This document shows, one piece after another, positions 1 to 8,012 of a DNA stretch of 11,302 nt (within the stretch, counting starts at the first letter, position 1; each line of letters opens with the position of its first letter). Below the pieces are notes generated by a model that was given only the letters and a program-made list of their open reading frames with translations, ran no database searches and was not told where the DNA came from. Origin of the DNA: CAYXWH01 sp964468755 (GTDB lineage: Bacteria; Chloroflexota; Dehalococcoidia; Dehalococcoidales; RBG-16-60-22). The stretch covers positions 1 through 11,302 of the forward strand of contig CAYXWH010000058.1 of NCBI GenBank assembly GCA_964468755.1, given 5' to 3'. The translations under genes and the position numbers were made by a program.

Positions 1-138
1 ACAAGAGACTCCAATTTCAAGTTGCTTGACAAGGTAAGTAAATGGGCATATTATCTGGTCAACGAATATCCGGTGGGGCTGGGAAATGAGCCGCCTTTTA
101 ACATAGCAATTACTGCCATCAAAGCACACCTGAAATAG
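1..138 (+). CDS. C-terminal end of an unidentified protein (partial)
   Basis: Reading frame 1 is open from the first base and ends at TAG 136-138, giving 45 residues of a protein whose start lies left of the window. The visible part is mixed polar and hydrophobic, with segments such as WAYYLVNEYPVGLGNEPP and a basic end (IKAHLK). It has no membrane segment, cysteine or metal motif. I do not recognise the family. Its coding nature rests on the open frame to the edge, the plausible composition and the gene-like spacing (66 bases) to the next start. It may share a transcript with the cyclase gene that follows. Confidence 0.5.
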   Translation, partial: TRDSNFKLLDKVSKWAYYLVNEYPVGLGNEPPFNIAITAIKAHLK

Positions 139-143
139 CTTCA

Positions 144-155
144 TACTATATAGTA
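144..155. promoter_or_regulatory. 12-bp perfect palindrome ahead of the cyclase gene
   Basis: TACTATATAGTA reads the same on both strands and lies in the only non-coding stretch before the cyclase gene. About 11 bases downstream is TACAAT (167-172), which resembles a -10 box but has no convincing -35 partner. The dyad could be an operator or chance in AT-rich DNA. No function is assigned. Confidence 0.25.
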
Positions 156-204
156 ACCTCGTGCTTTACAATAATAAAATAATAAAAACAAAAGGAGGTT
201 TCTT

Positions 205-978
205 ATGGCAGTAAAGCTTTATGATTTGAGTCAACCTTTTGGGCACGGCACACCCCTGTGGCCGTACTTCCCTGACGTGAAGATTGAGAGATTCCATTAT
301 CATTCAAAAGCTGGAGTACTCACTCAGTGGATTACCGCTCCGATGCATTGCTCGACACATGCGGACTCGCCGATCCATGTCCTTCCCGCCAACAAACTGA
401 AGGGGCCCAAATATACTGACGAAATTCCGCTGGAGAGCTATTATGGCACCGCAGTTGTGGTCAGTATTCCGAAAGGAAAGTGGGGCGTTGTAATGCCCGA
501 AGACCTGGAAAACGCCAGACCCAAAATAGAGAAGGGTGATATCGTTATCGTAAATACTGGATGGCACCACAACTTCGGAGACAACACCGATTATTTTTGC
601 TACTCTCCAGGCCTCTATAAGGAGGCTGGCGATTGGTTCCTTGAGAAGGGTGTTAAGGCGGTTGGAGTTGACCAGCAGGCACTGGACCATCCTCTGGCAA
701 CTGCTATCGGGCCTCATGGTCCAGGTCCCTTGAGACCGGATGTGTGTGCTGAATATAAGGAAGAGACCGGTCATGATGTCGCCCAGGACTTCCCGCTATG
801 GGAACCCTGCCACAAAATCCTGCTTGGCAATGGCATCATGGGATGGGAAAATGTAGGCGGCGACGTTGATAAGGTCACCGGCAAAAGAGTGACCATTGCC
901 GGCTGGCCCATAAAATGGCAAGGTGGCGATGGTTCAATGGTCAGAATGGTTGCCATGGTTGATGAGGGTGACCAGTAA
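205..978 (+). CDS. Cyclase family protein, kynurenine formamidase/isatin hydrolase-like metal-dependent hydrolase
   Basis: This 257-residue protein fits the length and layout of the cyclase superfamily (PF04199), which includes kynurenine formamidases and isatin hydrolases that hydrolyse amide or lactam bonds using Zn or Mn. The start carries the family pattern DLSQPF....TPLWPYFP (residues 7-23). The metal-binding signature is H48-C-S-T-H52-A-D54-S-P56-I-H58, matching the family HxGTHxDxPxH except that the usual Gly is Ser. Candidate metal ligands are H48, H52 and D54. A later VGVDQQALDHP segment matches the conserved second half. There is no signal peptide, so it should be cytoplasmic. The start is ATG 205 with a strong AAAGGAGG site just upstream. 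It is followed 103 bases later by the DUF362 gene in the same direction. The substrate is unknown; the neighbouring CoA ligase and thiolase suggest a ring-opening or acid-releasing step in catabolism (inference). Confidence 0.85.
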   Translation: MAVKLYDLSQPFGHGTPLWPYFPDVKIERFHYHSKAGVLTQWITAPMHCSTHADSPIHVLPANKLKGPKYTDEIPLESYYGTAVVVSIPKGKWGVVMPEDLENARPKIEKGDIVIVNTGWHHNFGDNTDYFCYSPGLYKEAGDWFLEKGVKAVGVDQQALDHPLATAIGPHGPGPLRPDVCAEYKEETGHDVAQDFPLWEPCHKILLGNGIMGWENVGGDVDKVTGKRVTIAGWPIKWQGGDGSMVRMVAMVDEGDQ

Positions 979-1081
979 ACCGGCAACCAAGGTCAACCAT
1001 TGGACTACTCGATAAAACTTTGGTGTGGAAGAAATCCTTAACTCTGCAATGAATTGGCACTTGTGACTGGAGGTTAATGTA

Positions 1082-2356
1082 ATGGCAAAATCTGTCGTTT
1101 CCGTTGTAAAAGGGGCCAATGCTGAGGAAATGGTGGGGGAGGCATTATCTCTTTTAGGTGGGGTTGAAAACCTGATAAAGCCCAATTCTGTGGTTGTAGT
1201 AAAACCTAATGCTGGCCATCCGATTCCACCTGAAACCAGCGCCAATACCAGTCCTGCAGTTGTATCAGCCGTAATCAAGATACTGCGAAGAGCTAATCCC
1301 AAAGAGATAGTATTAGCGGAATCTTCTGCTATAGGTTGTGACACATTAGAGTGTCTTGAAATTACCGGTATAGGTAAAGCGGCCGAAGAAGCGGGGGTCG
1401 ATAGGATTGTTGACATCAAGAGAGAAAAGGACTTGATAAGCATCCCCATTCGGGACGCGAGGTCAGGCATCAACAGGGTGCAGCTGCCCAGATTTCTGGT
1501 TGAGGCTGACCATATAGTCAATGTACCCATCTTCAAGTCTCATGCCAGCATGGTCTTCACCTGTGCTTTGAAAAATATTAAGGGAACGGTTCAAGACAAA
1601 TTTCATCAGCAGATGCACCTGACTAATCTCGCGGCGGCAATGATGGATTTATGGTCGGTCGTCAGGGCTGACCTTTCCATAGTTGATATGATACGGCCTG
1701 CCGAGGGCTTCGGCCCGCATAGCACCAGCCCGGTGGATTTTGGTTGCGTGGTAGCCGGCAGAGACCCTGTCGCCGTTGATGCCACTATTTGCCGGATGAT
1801 TGGCCTTGATATCAATAAGGTGGATTATTTCACTCCTGCAGGTGAGCGTGGGCTGGGTAATTATAAGGAAAACAAGATAGAGATTCGTGGCAGACAGATA
1901 AAAGAGGTATACAAAAAACTATGGCTTCCCTATCTGGAGGGGTTTGATGCCTGGCCTGAGTATAATTTCTGTTTGGAAAACTCATGTAGCAGTTGCCAGG
2001 GCTTGATTGCTTTCACCATGGAAAAACTGAAAGCGATGGGCCAGTACGATAAGAACAAAGGCATTACCATTATTGCCGGCGCTAAGAAGAAACTGCCTGA
2101 AGGAGTTAAACCGGGTAAGGATGTCATCTTAGTAGGAGATTGCGTGAGGAAGCATCGCGGTCAGGGTGTATTTGCCGGAGGGTGCCCCCCTTTGGAACCG
2201 TTCCCGCTCTGGGCCATAATCGACAGAGAGGAACATACCGAGATGAAACCAGATTTCCGAGACAGAATGGCGGCCGATGCAGAATCCTGGGATAGCTATA
2301 AGGAAAAACTGGAGAAAAATCGTAGAGAAGAGTTAAGAAGAGAGCAGGAAAAGTAA
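1082..2356 (+). CDS. DUF362 domain-containing protein with a cysteine-rich C-terminal part
   Basis: This 424-residue protein carries the DUF362 pattern: VVVKPNAGHPIPPETSANTS around residues 39-58, then a Rossmann-like alternation with AESSAIGC, and a central FKSHASMVFTCALKNIKG block. The family's biochemistry is poorly known; members often occur beside iron-sulfur or redox proteins. Near the C-terminus are five cysteines that could bind a metal or Fe-S cluster: C297, C302 and C305 (in CLENSCSSC), C354 (GDC) and C368 (GGCPP). The last 40 residues are highly charged (many E, K, R) and look like a soluble helical tail. The start is ATG 1082 with GGAGG at 1069-1073. An ATG at 1077 is out of frame. 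There is no signal peptide. The gene ends just before a decayed molybdopterin oxidoreductase, which suggests it once belonged to a redox operon. The family call is firm; the function is not. Confidence 0.8.
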   Translation: MAKSVVSVVKGANAEEMVGEALSLLGGVENLIKPNSVVVVKPNAGHPIPPETSANTSPAVVSAVIKILRRANPKEIVLAESSAIGCDTLECLEITGIGKAAEEAGVDRIVDIKREKDLISIPIRDARSGINRVQLPRFLVEADHIVNVPIFKSHASMVFTCALKNIKGTVQDKFHQQMHLTNLAAAMMDLWSVVRADLSIVDMIRPAEGFGPHSTSPVDFGCVVAGRDPVAVDATICRMIGLDINKVDYFTPAGERGLGNYKENKIEIRGRQIKEVYKKLWLPYLEGFDAWPEYNFCLENSCSSCQGLIAFTMEKLKAMGQYDKNKGITIIAGAKKKLPEGVKPGKDVILVGDCVRKHRGQGVFAGGCPPLEPFPLWAIIDREEHTEMKPDFRDRMAADAESWDSYKEKLEKNRREELRREQEK

Positions 2357-2435
2357 CTCAAGCACCATATATGCTGGCAGGCAGCGCGGCCGGTAACCTA
2401 GAGAGCTGAGCGGTCGGACTATATTTTGTATTGCC

Positions 2436-2847
2436 TTCGCTACTCCCAAAAAGGAATACCCGCTGATTATTACCACTGGGGGCATAGTTCGAGTTTGATT
2501 TCGCTCCGAGGGCAGACAGATAACCTCCCTGCACAAACTGAATCCGGATCCTTTGGTGGAGATTAATGCTCAGAAAGCAAGGGGTCTGGGGACAGAAGAG
2601 GATAACCGGGCCTGGATTGAAAATCCAAGAGGGCGAATTTGTAATAAAGGCCCGGCTAACCAAGGGAATCCATCCTGGTGTCGTTCATGCCCGGCATGGT
2701 TAGCGGTTCCCGGAAATAGGCCCGGAAGAATAGGGGGTTGAAGACTCCAATATAAATATAAACATGTTGACGGGTGGCATACCGTATGGTCCACACACCG
2801 GTTCTGAATCCTGGCGGTCATTTCTATGTCAAATATACAGAGCCTGA
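2436..2847 (+). pseudogene. Remnant of a molybdopterin oxidoreductase (C-terminal molybdopterin-dinucleotide-binding domain)
   Basis: Translating across frames recovers the C-terminal end of a DMSO-reductase-family molybdopterin enzyme. In one frame (codons at 2451-2648) there is KEYPLIITTGG, then an in-frame TGA (2496-2498), then FRSEGRQITSLHKLNPDPLV, EINAQKARGLG and WIENPRGRI. After a +1 shift near 2646-2650 the family pattern resumes as KARLTKGIHPGVVHARHG, is cut by TAG 2701-2703 where a Trp would be expected, continues RFPEIGPEE, meets TAG 2731-2733, and ends with NMLTGG...SESWRSFLCQIYRA at TGA 2845-2847. The usual N-terminal Fe-S domain and catalytic core are absent; the 80 bases left of 2436 show no clear homology. 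Three stops, one frameshift and a missing front make this a dead fragment. It fills most of the 670-base gap between the DUF362 and CoA-ligase genes. The remaining bases (2848-3025) hold nothing I can name beyond the next gene's ribosome site. Confidence 0.85.
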
Positions 2848-3025
2848 TTTCGGTTGTGTACAAGGAGCCTGGCAAAGTTAGGGCAACTTCGCAGCAGATT
2901 AATCAGGAGACTTGCCACAGTGTGAGCGGTAGTGAATTCCCAAAGCTCGCAATTTGGAGAAGATACACATCTGCGAAATAGTGGCACTGATTTTCAATAT
3001 AGCATGAATATGAAAGGAGCAGCAG

Positions 3026-4921
3026 GTGGCAGGCAATTACCAGAAAGCTTACGAGGAGTCCATTAACAACAGAGAAAAATTCTGGGGAGAGGCAGCTAAG
3101 GATATAGAGTGGCAGAAAGAATTTACCAGTGTTCTCGACGCTACCAACCTGCCGTTTTACAAATGGTTTCCCGATGGAGAACTTAACATATGCTATAACG
3201 CGCTCGATTACCACGTTAACAGTGGCCGGGCTAACCAGATAGCACTTATTTATGATAGTCCGGTAACAAATACTATCAAAAAGTATACCTATGCGGAACT
3301 TCTTGACCAGGTATCGAGATTTGCCGGAGTTCTTACAGCGAACGGCGTTTCCAGAGGAGACCGGGTTATTATATATATGCCCATGATTCCCGAGTCTGTG
3401 GTAGCAATGCTTGCCTGTGCCAGAATTGGTGCCATACACTCAGTGGTTTTCGGGGGCTTCGCCTCCCGTGAGTTGGCTATCAGAATTGATGATGCCAAGC
3501 CAAAACTGGTTATATCTGCCTCGTGTGGGATAGAAGCCCAAAGGGTTATCAAATATAAACCACTTCTGGACAAAGCAATCGAACTGAGCAGATATAAACC
3601 GGAGAAATGCATTGTCTACCAGAGGGAGCAAGTAACCGCCAGATTGGTGGACGGCCGTGATTTTGATTGGGCTGAGCTAATGAAGGATGCAAGTCCGGTC
3701 GGTTGCACTATGGTGAAGTCAACTGATCCGCTGTACATTCTATATACGTCAGGTACAACTGGTATGCCAAAAGGTGTGGTCAGGGATAATGGAGGTTATG
3801 CTGTCGCTCTGAAATGGAGCATGAAGAATATCTACGATATGAAACCAGGTGAGGTCTACTGGGCAGCATCCGATGTGGGTTGGGTGGTTGGACACTCATA
3901 TATAGTATATGCCCCCCTCCTTTATGGATGTACAACAATTTTGTATGAAGGCAAACCGATTGGCACACCTGATCCGGGTGCATTTTGGCGGGTCATATCA
4001 CAGCATAAGGTCAAGGCCCTCTTTGTGGCGCCTACCGCCCTTAGAGCCATCAAGAAAGAAGACCCTGATGGAAAGTATTTAAAGAAATATAATATTAGCC
4101 ACTTCAAATATCTATTTCCTGCCGGAGAGAGGCTTGATCCAGACACATATTACTGGGCAAGCAATCTCCTGGGGGTGCCGGTGATTGACCACTGGTGGCA
4201 GACAGAAACGGGATGGGCTATTGCCGCCAATTGTATAGGTCTGGAGCATTTGCCGGTTAAAGCTGGTTCACCCACAAAGCCTGTACCGGGTTATGAAGTG
4301 GAAGTACTGGACAGTAGCGGTAATATCCTCCCTTCTGATAATGAGGGTATTATAGCTATTAAATTGCCCTTGCCTCCAGGCACACTACTCACCTTGTGGC
4401 AGAAGGACCGAAACTTCAAGGAGTCCTATTTGGACCCGTTCCCGGGATATTACTTTACCGGTGATGGAGGGTATGTTGACAGTGACGGCTATATCTACGT
4501 AATGGGCAGAGTCGACGATGTAATCAATGTAGCTGGTCATAGACTATCCACGGGAGCAATGGAAGAGGTTATATCAGCTCACCCCGAAGTAGCTGAGTGC
4601 GCTGTTGTCGGTATTAAAGACGAATACAAGGGACAGCTACCCCTGGGATTTGTTGTCGTGAAGTCCAGTACTGAAATAACTCATGCCAAAATAGTTAAAG
4701 AACTGATTCAAATGGTGAGAGAGCAAATCGGTGCCGTTGCCTCGTTCAAGCAGGCCGTGGTTGTGACTGCGCTGCCGAAAACCAGGTCAGGCAAGATATT
4801 GAGGGGAGTCATGAGAAAAATCGCTGATGGGGAAGCGTATAAAATGCCTTCCACAATAGAAGACGCATCAGTCTTGGTTATGTTGGAAGGGTATATTAAA
4901 ACGCTTAGACATAAGACATAA
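3026..4921 (+). CDS. Acyl-CoA synthetase, propionyl-CoA/acetyl-CoA synthetase (PrpE/ACSS3) type
   Basis: The product makes an acyl-CoA from a short carboxylic acid, ATP and CoA through an acyl-adenylate (ANL superfamily). At 631 residues it is the usual full length for Acs/PrpE enzymes. Visible motifs, in order: the N-terminal YNALDYHV region near residue 52; MPMIPESVVAMLACARIGAI, typical of PrpE; the P-loop YTSGTTGMPKG (about 240-250); HWWQTETGW (389-397), whose tryptophans limit the acyl pocket in Acs enzymes; YFTGDGG (from 476) with the ATP-ribose Asp; the hinge GRVDDVINVAGHR (from 494); and K590 in KTRSGKILR, the catalytic lysine that is acetylated in Acs enzymes. The start is GTG 3026 with AAAGGAG at 3013-3019; ATG 3004 is out of frame. 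The sequence looks closest to PrpE/ACSS3, so propionate or another short acid is the best guess. The thiolase pair downstream suggests the CoA ester feeds thiolytic chemistry. Confidence 0.9.
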   Translation: MAGNYQKAYEESINNREKFWGEAAKDIEWQKEFTSVLDATNLPFYKWFPDGELNICYNALDYHVNSGRANQIALIYDSPVTNTIKKYTYAELLDQVSRFAGVLTANGVSRGDRVIIYMPMIPESVVAMLACARIGAIHSVVFGGFASRELAIRIDDAKPKLVISASCGIEAQRVIKYKPLLDKAIELSRYKPEKCIVYQREQVTARLVDGRDFDWAELMKDASPVGCTMVKSTDPLYILYTSGTTGMPKGVVRDNGGYAVALKWSMKNIYDMKPGEVYWAASDVGWVVGHSYIVYAPLLYGCTTILYEGKPIGTPDPGAFWRVISQHKVKALFVAPTALRAIKKEDPDGKYLKKYNISHFKYLFPAGERLDPDTYYWASNLLGVPVIDHWWQTETGWAIAANCIGLEHLPVKAGSPTKPVPGYEVEVLDSSGNILPSDNEGIIAIKLPLPPGTLLTLWQKDRNFKESYLDPFPGYYFTGDGGYVDSDGYIYVMGRVDDVINVAGHRLSTGAMEEVISAHPEVAECAVVGIKDEYKGQLPLGFVVVKSSTEITHAKIVKELIQMVREQIGAVASFKQAVVVTALPKTRSGKILRGVMRKIADGEAYKMPSTIEDASVLVMLEGYIKTLRHKT

Positions 4922-5014
4922 ATACAACTTGCCTGGCATGACACAGACATATAAATTCCAGCAATAACTACTCAAGAATCAAAGGTATTAATTGCCCAAG
5001 GAGGGGAAAGGCCT

Positions 5015-6286
5015 ATGTATCATCGAGAACGAAAATTAGGTAGGGGAGTGGCATTGGTGGGAGCTGGTATGTCCAAGTTTGGTGTTCAACCGGATAAAAC
5101 CAATCGTGACCTGGTTGTGGAAGCCTTTGCTGACTTGAAACACTCTGTGGATAAAGGGCTTGATCCTGACGATATTGAGGCTTTTTATCTGGGCAACTTT
5201 GGTGCTGAGATGTGGGAAGCACAGTCAGTGATTGCCACACTGAGCGCGACCTGGCTTGGTTTGACGCCAAAGCCAGCGGTCAAAGTTGAAGATGCCTGTG
5301 CCAGCGGCGCGGTTGCCGTGAGGCAGGGAATCCTGGCGATAGCCTCTGGTCTGTATGATATAGTGTTAACCGGTGGCTCGGAGAAGATGTCGGCGCTACC
5401 TACGGAATGGACAACGACCGCACTCGGCTTCGGATCAGACACCGCCTACGAAGCTTCTGCCGGATTCACTTTTCCCGGTCTATATGCCGCTATGGCAAGT
5501 GCTTACCTCCACCAGTACGGAGTCAGTCACGATGAAATGCTGAGAGTCGCCATAAAAAACCATAGTAACGGCGCACTAAATTCAAAGGCGCATTTCCCGC
5601 TCACCATCAGGGATTTCATGAAAATGCGCGCCGCCAAAGCTAAAGAGAAGGGCCAGCCGGTACCAGGCTGGGCGGATGAGCTGGAATTTCTCAATGATCC
5701 CACCTATAATCCAGTAATCGCCTGGCCGAATACCCTTTTTGACTGTTGCCCGGTTACTGACGGAGCGGCCTGCGCTCTTCTGGTTGCCGAAGAAATTGCC
5801 GGAAACTTCACCGATAAGCCCATTTACATCATTGGTTCAGGGCATGCCAGCGGTCATGACATACACGACAGAGATACCCTGACCAGTATTCCGGCAACCA
5901 GGTTAGCGGCCCGCGAAGCCTACGAGATGGCCCGGGTCAGACCGCAAGATATCAAGATAGCCGAGGTCCATGACTGTTTCACCATAGCCGAAATACTTGC
6001 CATTGGTGACCTGGGATTCTTCGAAGAAGGAAAGGAAGCGGCTGAAGCAGCCGGAGCGGGAAAGACTACCCGTGACGGGATAAAACCAATAAATGTTTCG
6101 GGAGGGCTCAAATGCAAGGGACACCCGGTGGGCGCAACCGGTGTTGCTCAAGTGGCCGAGATATTCCAGCAAATGAGAGGTGAAGCCGGTCAGAGGCAAG
6201 TCCAAACAGACACCGATTTGGCGGTTACCCATAATGTCGGTGCACATGGCACTACAGTTGTGGTGCAAGTGTATGAAAGGAGATGA
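5015..6286 (+). CDS. Thiolase family protein (SCP-x/acetyl-CoA acetyltransferase-like)
   Basis: This 423-residue thiolase would cleave or form a 3-ketoacyl-CoA. The nucleophilic cysteine is C95 in VEDACASGA. H319 sits in EVHDCFTIAE, typical of the SCP-x branch. C367 and H370 lie in GGLKCKGHPVGATG, the conserved catalytic His loop. The final motif reads HNVGAHGTTVV, where classical degradative thiolases carry a Cys in a CxG motif; SCP-x-like and archaeal thiolases commonly differ here. The start is ATG 5015 with AAGGAGGGG just upstream. It stands 93 bases after the CoA ligase and ends four bases before the DUF35 gene. That tight pairing is the standard arrangement for this thiolase branch, in which the DUF35 partner forms a complex with the enzyme (shown for the archaeal thiolase/HMG-CoA synthase complex). 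No HMG-CoA synthase is present here, so a catabolic or condensing role outside the mevalonate route is likelier. Confidence 0.88.
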   Translation: MYHRERKLGRGVALVGAGMSKFGVQPDKTNRDLVVEAFADLKHSVDKGLDPDDIEAFYLGNFGAEMWEAQSVIATLSATWLGLTPKPAVKVEDACASGAVAVRQGILAIASGLYDIVLTGGSEKMSALPTEWTTTALGFGSDTAYEASAGFTFPGLYAAMASAYLHQYGVSHDEMLRVAIKNHSNGALNSKAHFPLTIRDFMKMRAAKAKEKGQPVPGWADELEFLNDPTYNPVIAWPNTLFDCCPVTDGAACALLVAEEIAGNFTDKPIYIIGSGHASGHDIHDRDTLTSIPATRLAAREAYEMARVRPQDIKIAEVHDCFTIAEILAIGDLGFFEEGKEAAEAAGAGKTTRDGIKPINVSGGLKCKGHPVGATGVAQVAEIFQQMRGEAGQRQVQTDTDLAVTHNVGAHGTTVVVQVYERR

Positions 6287-6290
6287 TTTG

Positions 6291-6737
6291 ATGGAAGAAC
6301 GACCATTTATCCTTGACTCCTTTGCGAAGTTTCTCACTGAAAAGAAGCTGATGGGTTCAAAATGCAAAAAGTGTGGTGCTCTCTCATGCCCGCCACGACC
6401 TATATGCCTTCAGTGCCACTCCGACGAAATGGAGTGGGTAGAATTCAAGGGGAAAGGAAAGCTCGTTGCTTTTACCGTTGTTAGTGCTGCTTCCAAGCTT
6501 ATGACGAATGAAGGTTATGACGCAAATAAGCGCTATTGCGCTGGAGTAGTTGAACTAGAAGAGGGGGCTAGTATCAGCGCTCAAATCCTGGGAGCAGATG
6601 TTAATCACCCGGAGAATATCAAGATAGGTACCGAAGTAACGGCTGATTTCGTGGAAAGGGGCACCTGGCATTTTGTACCGGAGTTAATGCAGCAGCGAAA
6701 GTGGTACCTCTGTTTTAGAATTCAATCTCCAGAGTGA
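6291..6737 (+). CDS. Zn-ribbon/OB-fold (DUF35) protein, thiolase partner
   Basis: This 148-residue protein has the DUF35 layout: a short N-terminal helix (FAKFLTEKKLMG), a rubredoxin-like zinc ribbon with C25-x2-C28 and C39-x2-C42, then an OB-fold beginning around FKGKGKLVAFTVV and ending near TEVTADFVERG. DUF35 proteins bind acyl-CoA and bridge or assist thiolases. I chose ATG 6291 over upstream in-frame starts because AAAGGAG (6276-6282) stands eight bases ahead and the longer frame overlaps the thiolase gene; TTG 6288 is possible. The gene is almost certainly co-transcribed with the thiolase, with four bases between stop and start. No clear intrinsic terminator follows in the 75-base convergent gap; the only structure is a small TTGGT-AAA-ACCAA hairpin at 6751-6763. 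Confidence 0.88.
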   Translation: MEERPFILDSFAKFLTEKKLMGSKCKKCGALSCPPRPICLQCHSDEMEWVEFKGKGKLVAFTVVSAASKLMTNEGYDANKRYCAGVVELEEGASISAQILGADVNHPENIKIGTEVTADFVERGTWHFVPELMQQRKWYLCFRIQSPE

Positions 6738-6812
6738 CATATAGCAGGAATTGGTAAAACCAAATACAAAATCCCCGTTTAACAATCCGTAATTTATTAC
6801 CCGGGCAACCAA

Positions 6813-8012
6813 CTAGCCAGGTACGCTTTTATTCCTGGGTATCCGGCGCATAACCAGACCGAAGGCCAGGCTGGTGAAGGCCAGAATGCCACCGATTATG
6901 CCAAAGGTCGTTTTGTAATTATAGGCGGCTATCAGCAGCCCCCCGGCCATCGGTCCCGTGGAATGGCCGATATCCATTACGCTGGAGAGGACACCCAGCG
7001 CCCCACCATAACTGGAACCTCTGGCTAAATCAGCAACCAGAGCGGAGCTGGAGGCGGTAACCGTAGCCAGCCCCAGGCCAAAGAGACCAATGAGCAAGGC
7101 CATTAACAGGTAATTATTGGACCAGGTTATCATAGAAATACTCACCGCCCCGAAAAGCAGACCGATAATGATGGTCGGCACGCGCCCGTAGCGGTCGGAA
7201 AGACGTCCCATCCACGGCTTGGCTAGAGTGGCCACCACTATCTGAATAGTGAACAGCAGGCCGATGCTGAGCGTCGTAAATCCCACCTGCTCGTCGAGAT
7301 AAATGGGCAGAAACACCTCCAGGCAGCCGAAGGCAAAGTACTCCACCGCTTCTACCACGCTGGTAGTGAGGATGCCGCGGTGGGTCAGGATGGCGATTAT
7401 GTCCCCTTTTATCTCGCGGTGTTCCTTTTTTACCAGCTCCCTGGTCGAAAGGCGGGCGGTTGCCGTGTGGGGCAGTCTGAAAGCAGCGATAAGCGACAGA
7501 GTGCCGATGATGCCTGTAACCAGGTAAACCCACCGGAAGTCGTCTCCGAAAATCAGTGCTCCCCCAACGAAAGGAGCCAGAAAACGCCCCACCATGGTGG
7601 CTGAAGAATACCAGCCCATCTTTTCACCCCGTCCCCTGTCAAAGGTATCGGCCACGGCGGCCATAGCCACCGGACCAAGTATGGCGGTGGCAAACCCGTG
7701 ATAGATACGCACCAGCACCAGGTGCCAGGGCTGAGTTACCACCAGGTATAAAAACGGGGCGGTGGCGAAAACAATGGCGGCAATGAGGATAACCCGCCGC
7801 CGGCCAACTATATCGGAAAGTATGCCCGCTGGCAGACTAACGACGATACCGACCACTGTAGAAGCGGCAGCGATAAAACCAACCGTGCCCATAGGCACGT
7901 CAAGGGCGCGGATAAAAAGGGGCAACACCGGGCTTTTAGACATCGTGGAGCTGAAAATGGCCAGCCCGCCCATAATACAGAGGAGGATGAATGGTGAGAT
8001 TCTCAGCTTCAA
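6813..8012 (-). CDS. MFS transporter, putative efflux permease of the chrB-like locus
   Basis: This 399-residue protein is strongly hydrophobic throughout, with a run of membrane segments consistent with the 12-helix major facilitator fold. The MFS motif A appears in the first half as GILSDIVGRRR (63-73) and again in the second half as GRLSDRYGR (about 268-276), the expected two-fold repeat. The start is TTG at 8012-8010; GGAGAG on the minus strand lies 8-10 bases upstream, and the stop codon TAA of the preceding gene abuts it directly. It is therefore translated from the same message as the ChrB N-domain gene. In known chr loci the exporter is usually ChrA, a different family; MFS exporters next to chrB-type genes also occur. 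The substrate cannot be told from sequence; chromate, another oxyanion or an organic compound are all possible. Confidence 0.85.
   Translation of the reverse strand: MKLRISPFILLCIMGGLAIFSSTMSKSPVLPLFIRALDVPMGTVGFIAAASTVVGIVVSLPAGILSDIVGRRRVILIAAIVFATAPFLYLVVTQPWHLVLVRIYHGFATAILGPVAMAAVADTFDRGRGEKMGWYSSATMVGRFLAPFVGGALIFGDDFRWVYLVTGIIGTLSLIAAFRLPHTATARLSTRELVKKEHREIKGDIIAILTHRGILTTSVVEAVEYFAFGCLEVFLPIYLDEQVGFTTLSIGLLFTIQIVVATLAKPWMGRLSDRYGRVPTIIIGLLFGAVSISMITWSNNYLLMALLIGLFGLGLATVTASSSALVADLARGSSYGGALGVLSSVMDIGHSTGPMAGGLLIAAYNYKTTFGIIGGILAFTSLAFGLVMRRIPRNKSVPG

Noticed and set aside
2496..2498. In-frame TGA in the molybdopterin remnant as a selenocysteine codon
   Set aside because: Selenocysteine in this enzyme family lies in the catalytic core, not the C-terminal domain. 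Two TAG stops and a frameshift follow, so decay explains it.
2553..2741. 62-residue plus-strand open frame as a small gene
   Set aside because: It is one segment of the decayed molybdopterin oxidoreductase, running out of frame after the shift near 2648.
2903..3439. 178-residue minus-strand open frame
   Set aside because: It lies largely antisense to the CoA synthetase gene, has no recognisable motif, and the plus strand has clear family motifs there.
4928..4954. Promoter ahead of the thiolase gene (TTGCCT with TATAAA)
   Set aside because: The spacing is only about 15 bases and the -35 match is weak; co-transcription with the CoA ligase is as likely.
6180..6290. N-terminal extension of the DUF35 protein
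   Set aside because: It overlaps the end of the thiolase gene, has no family match, and a good ribosome site precedes ATG 6291.
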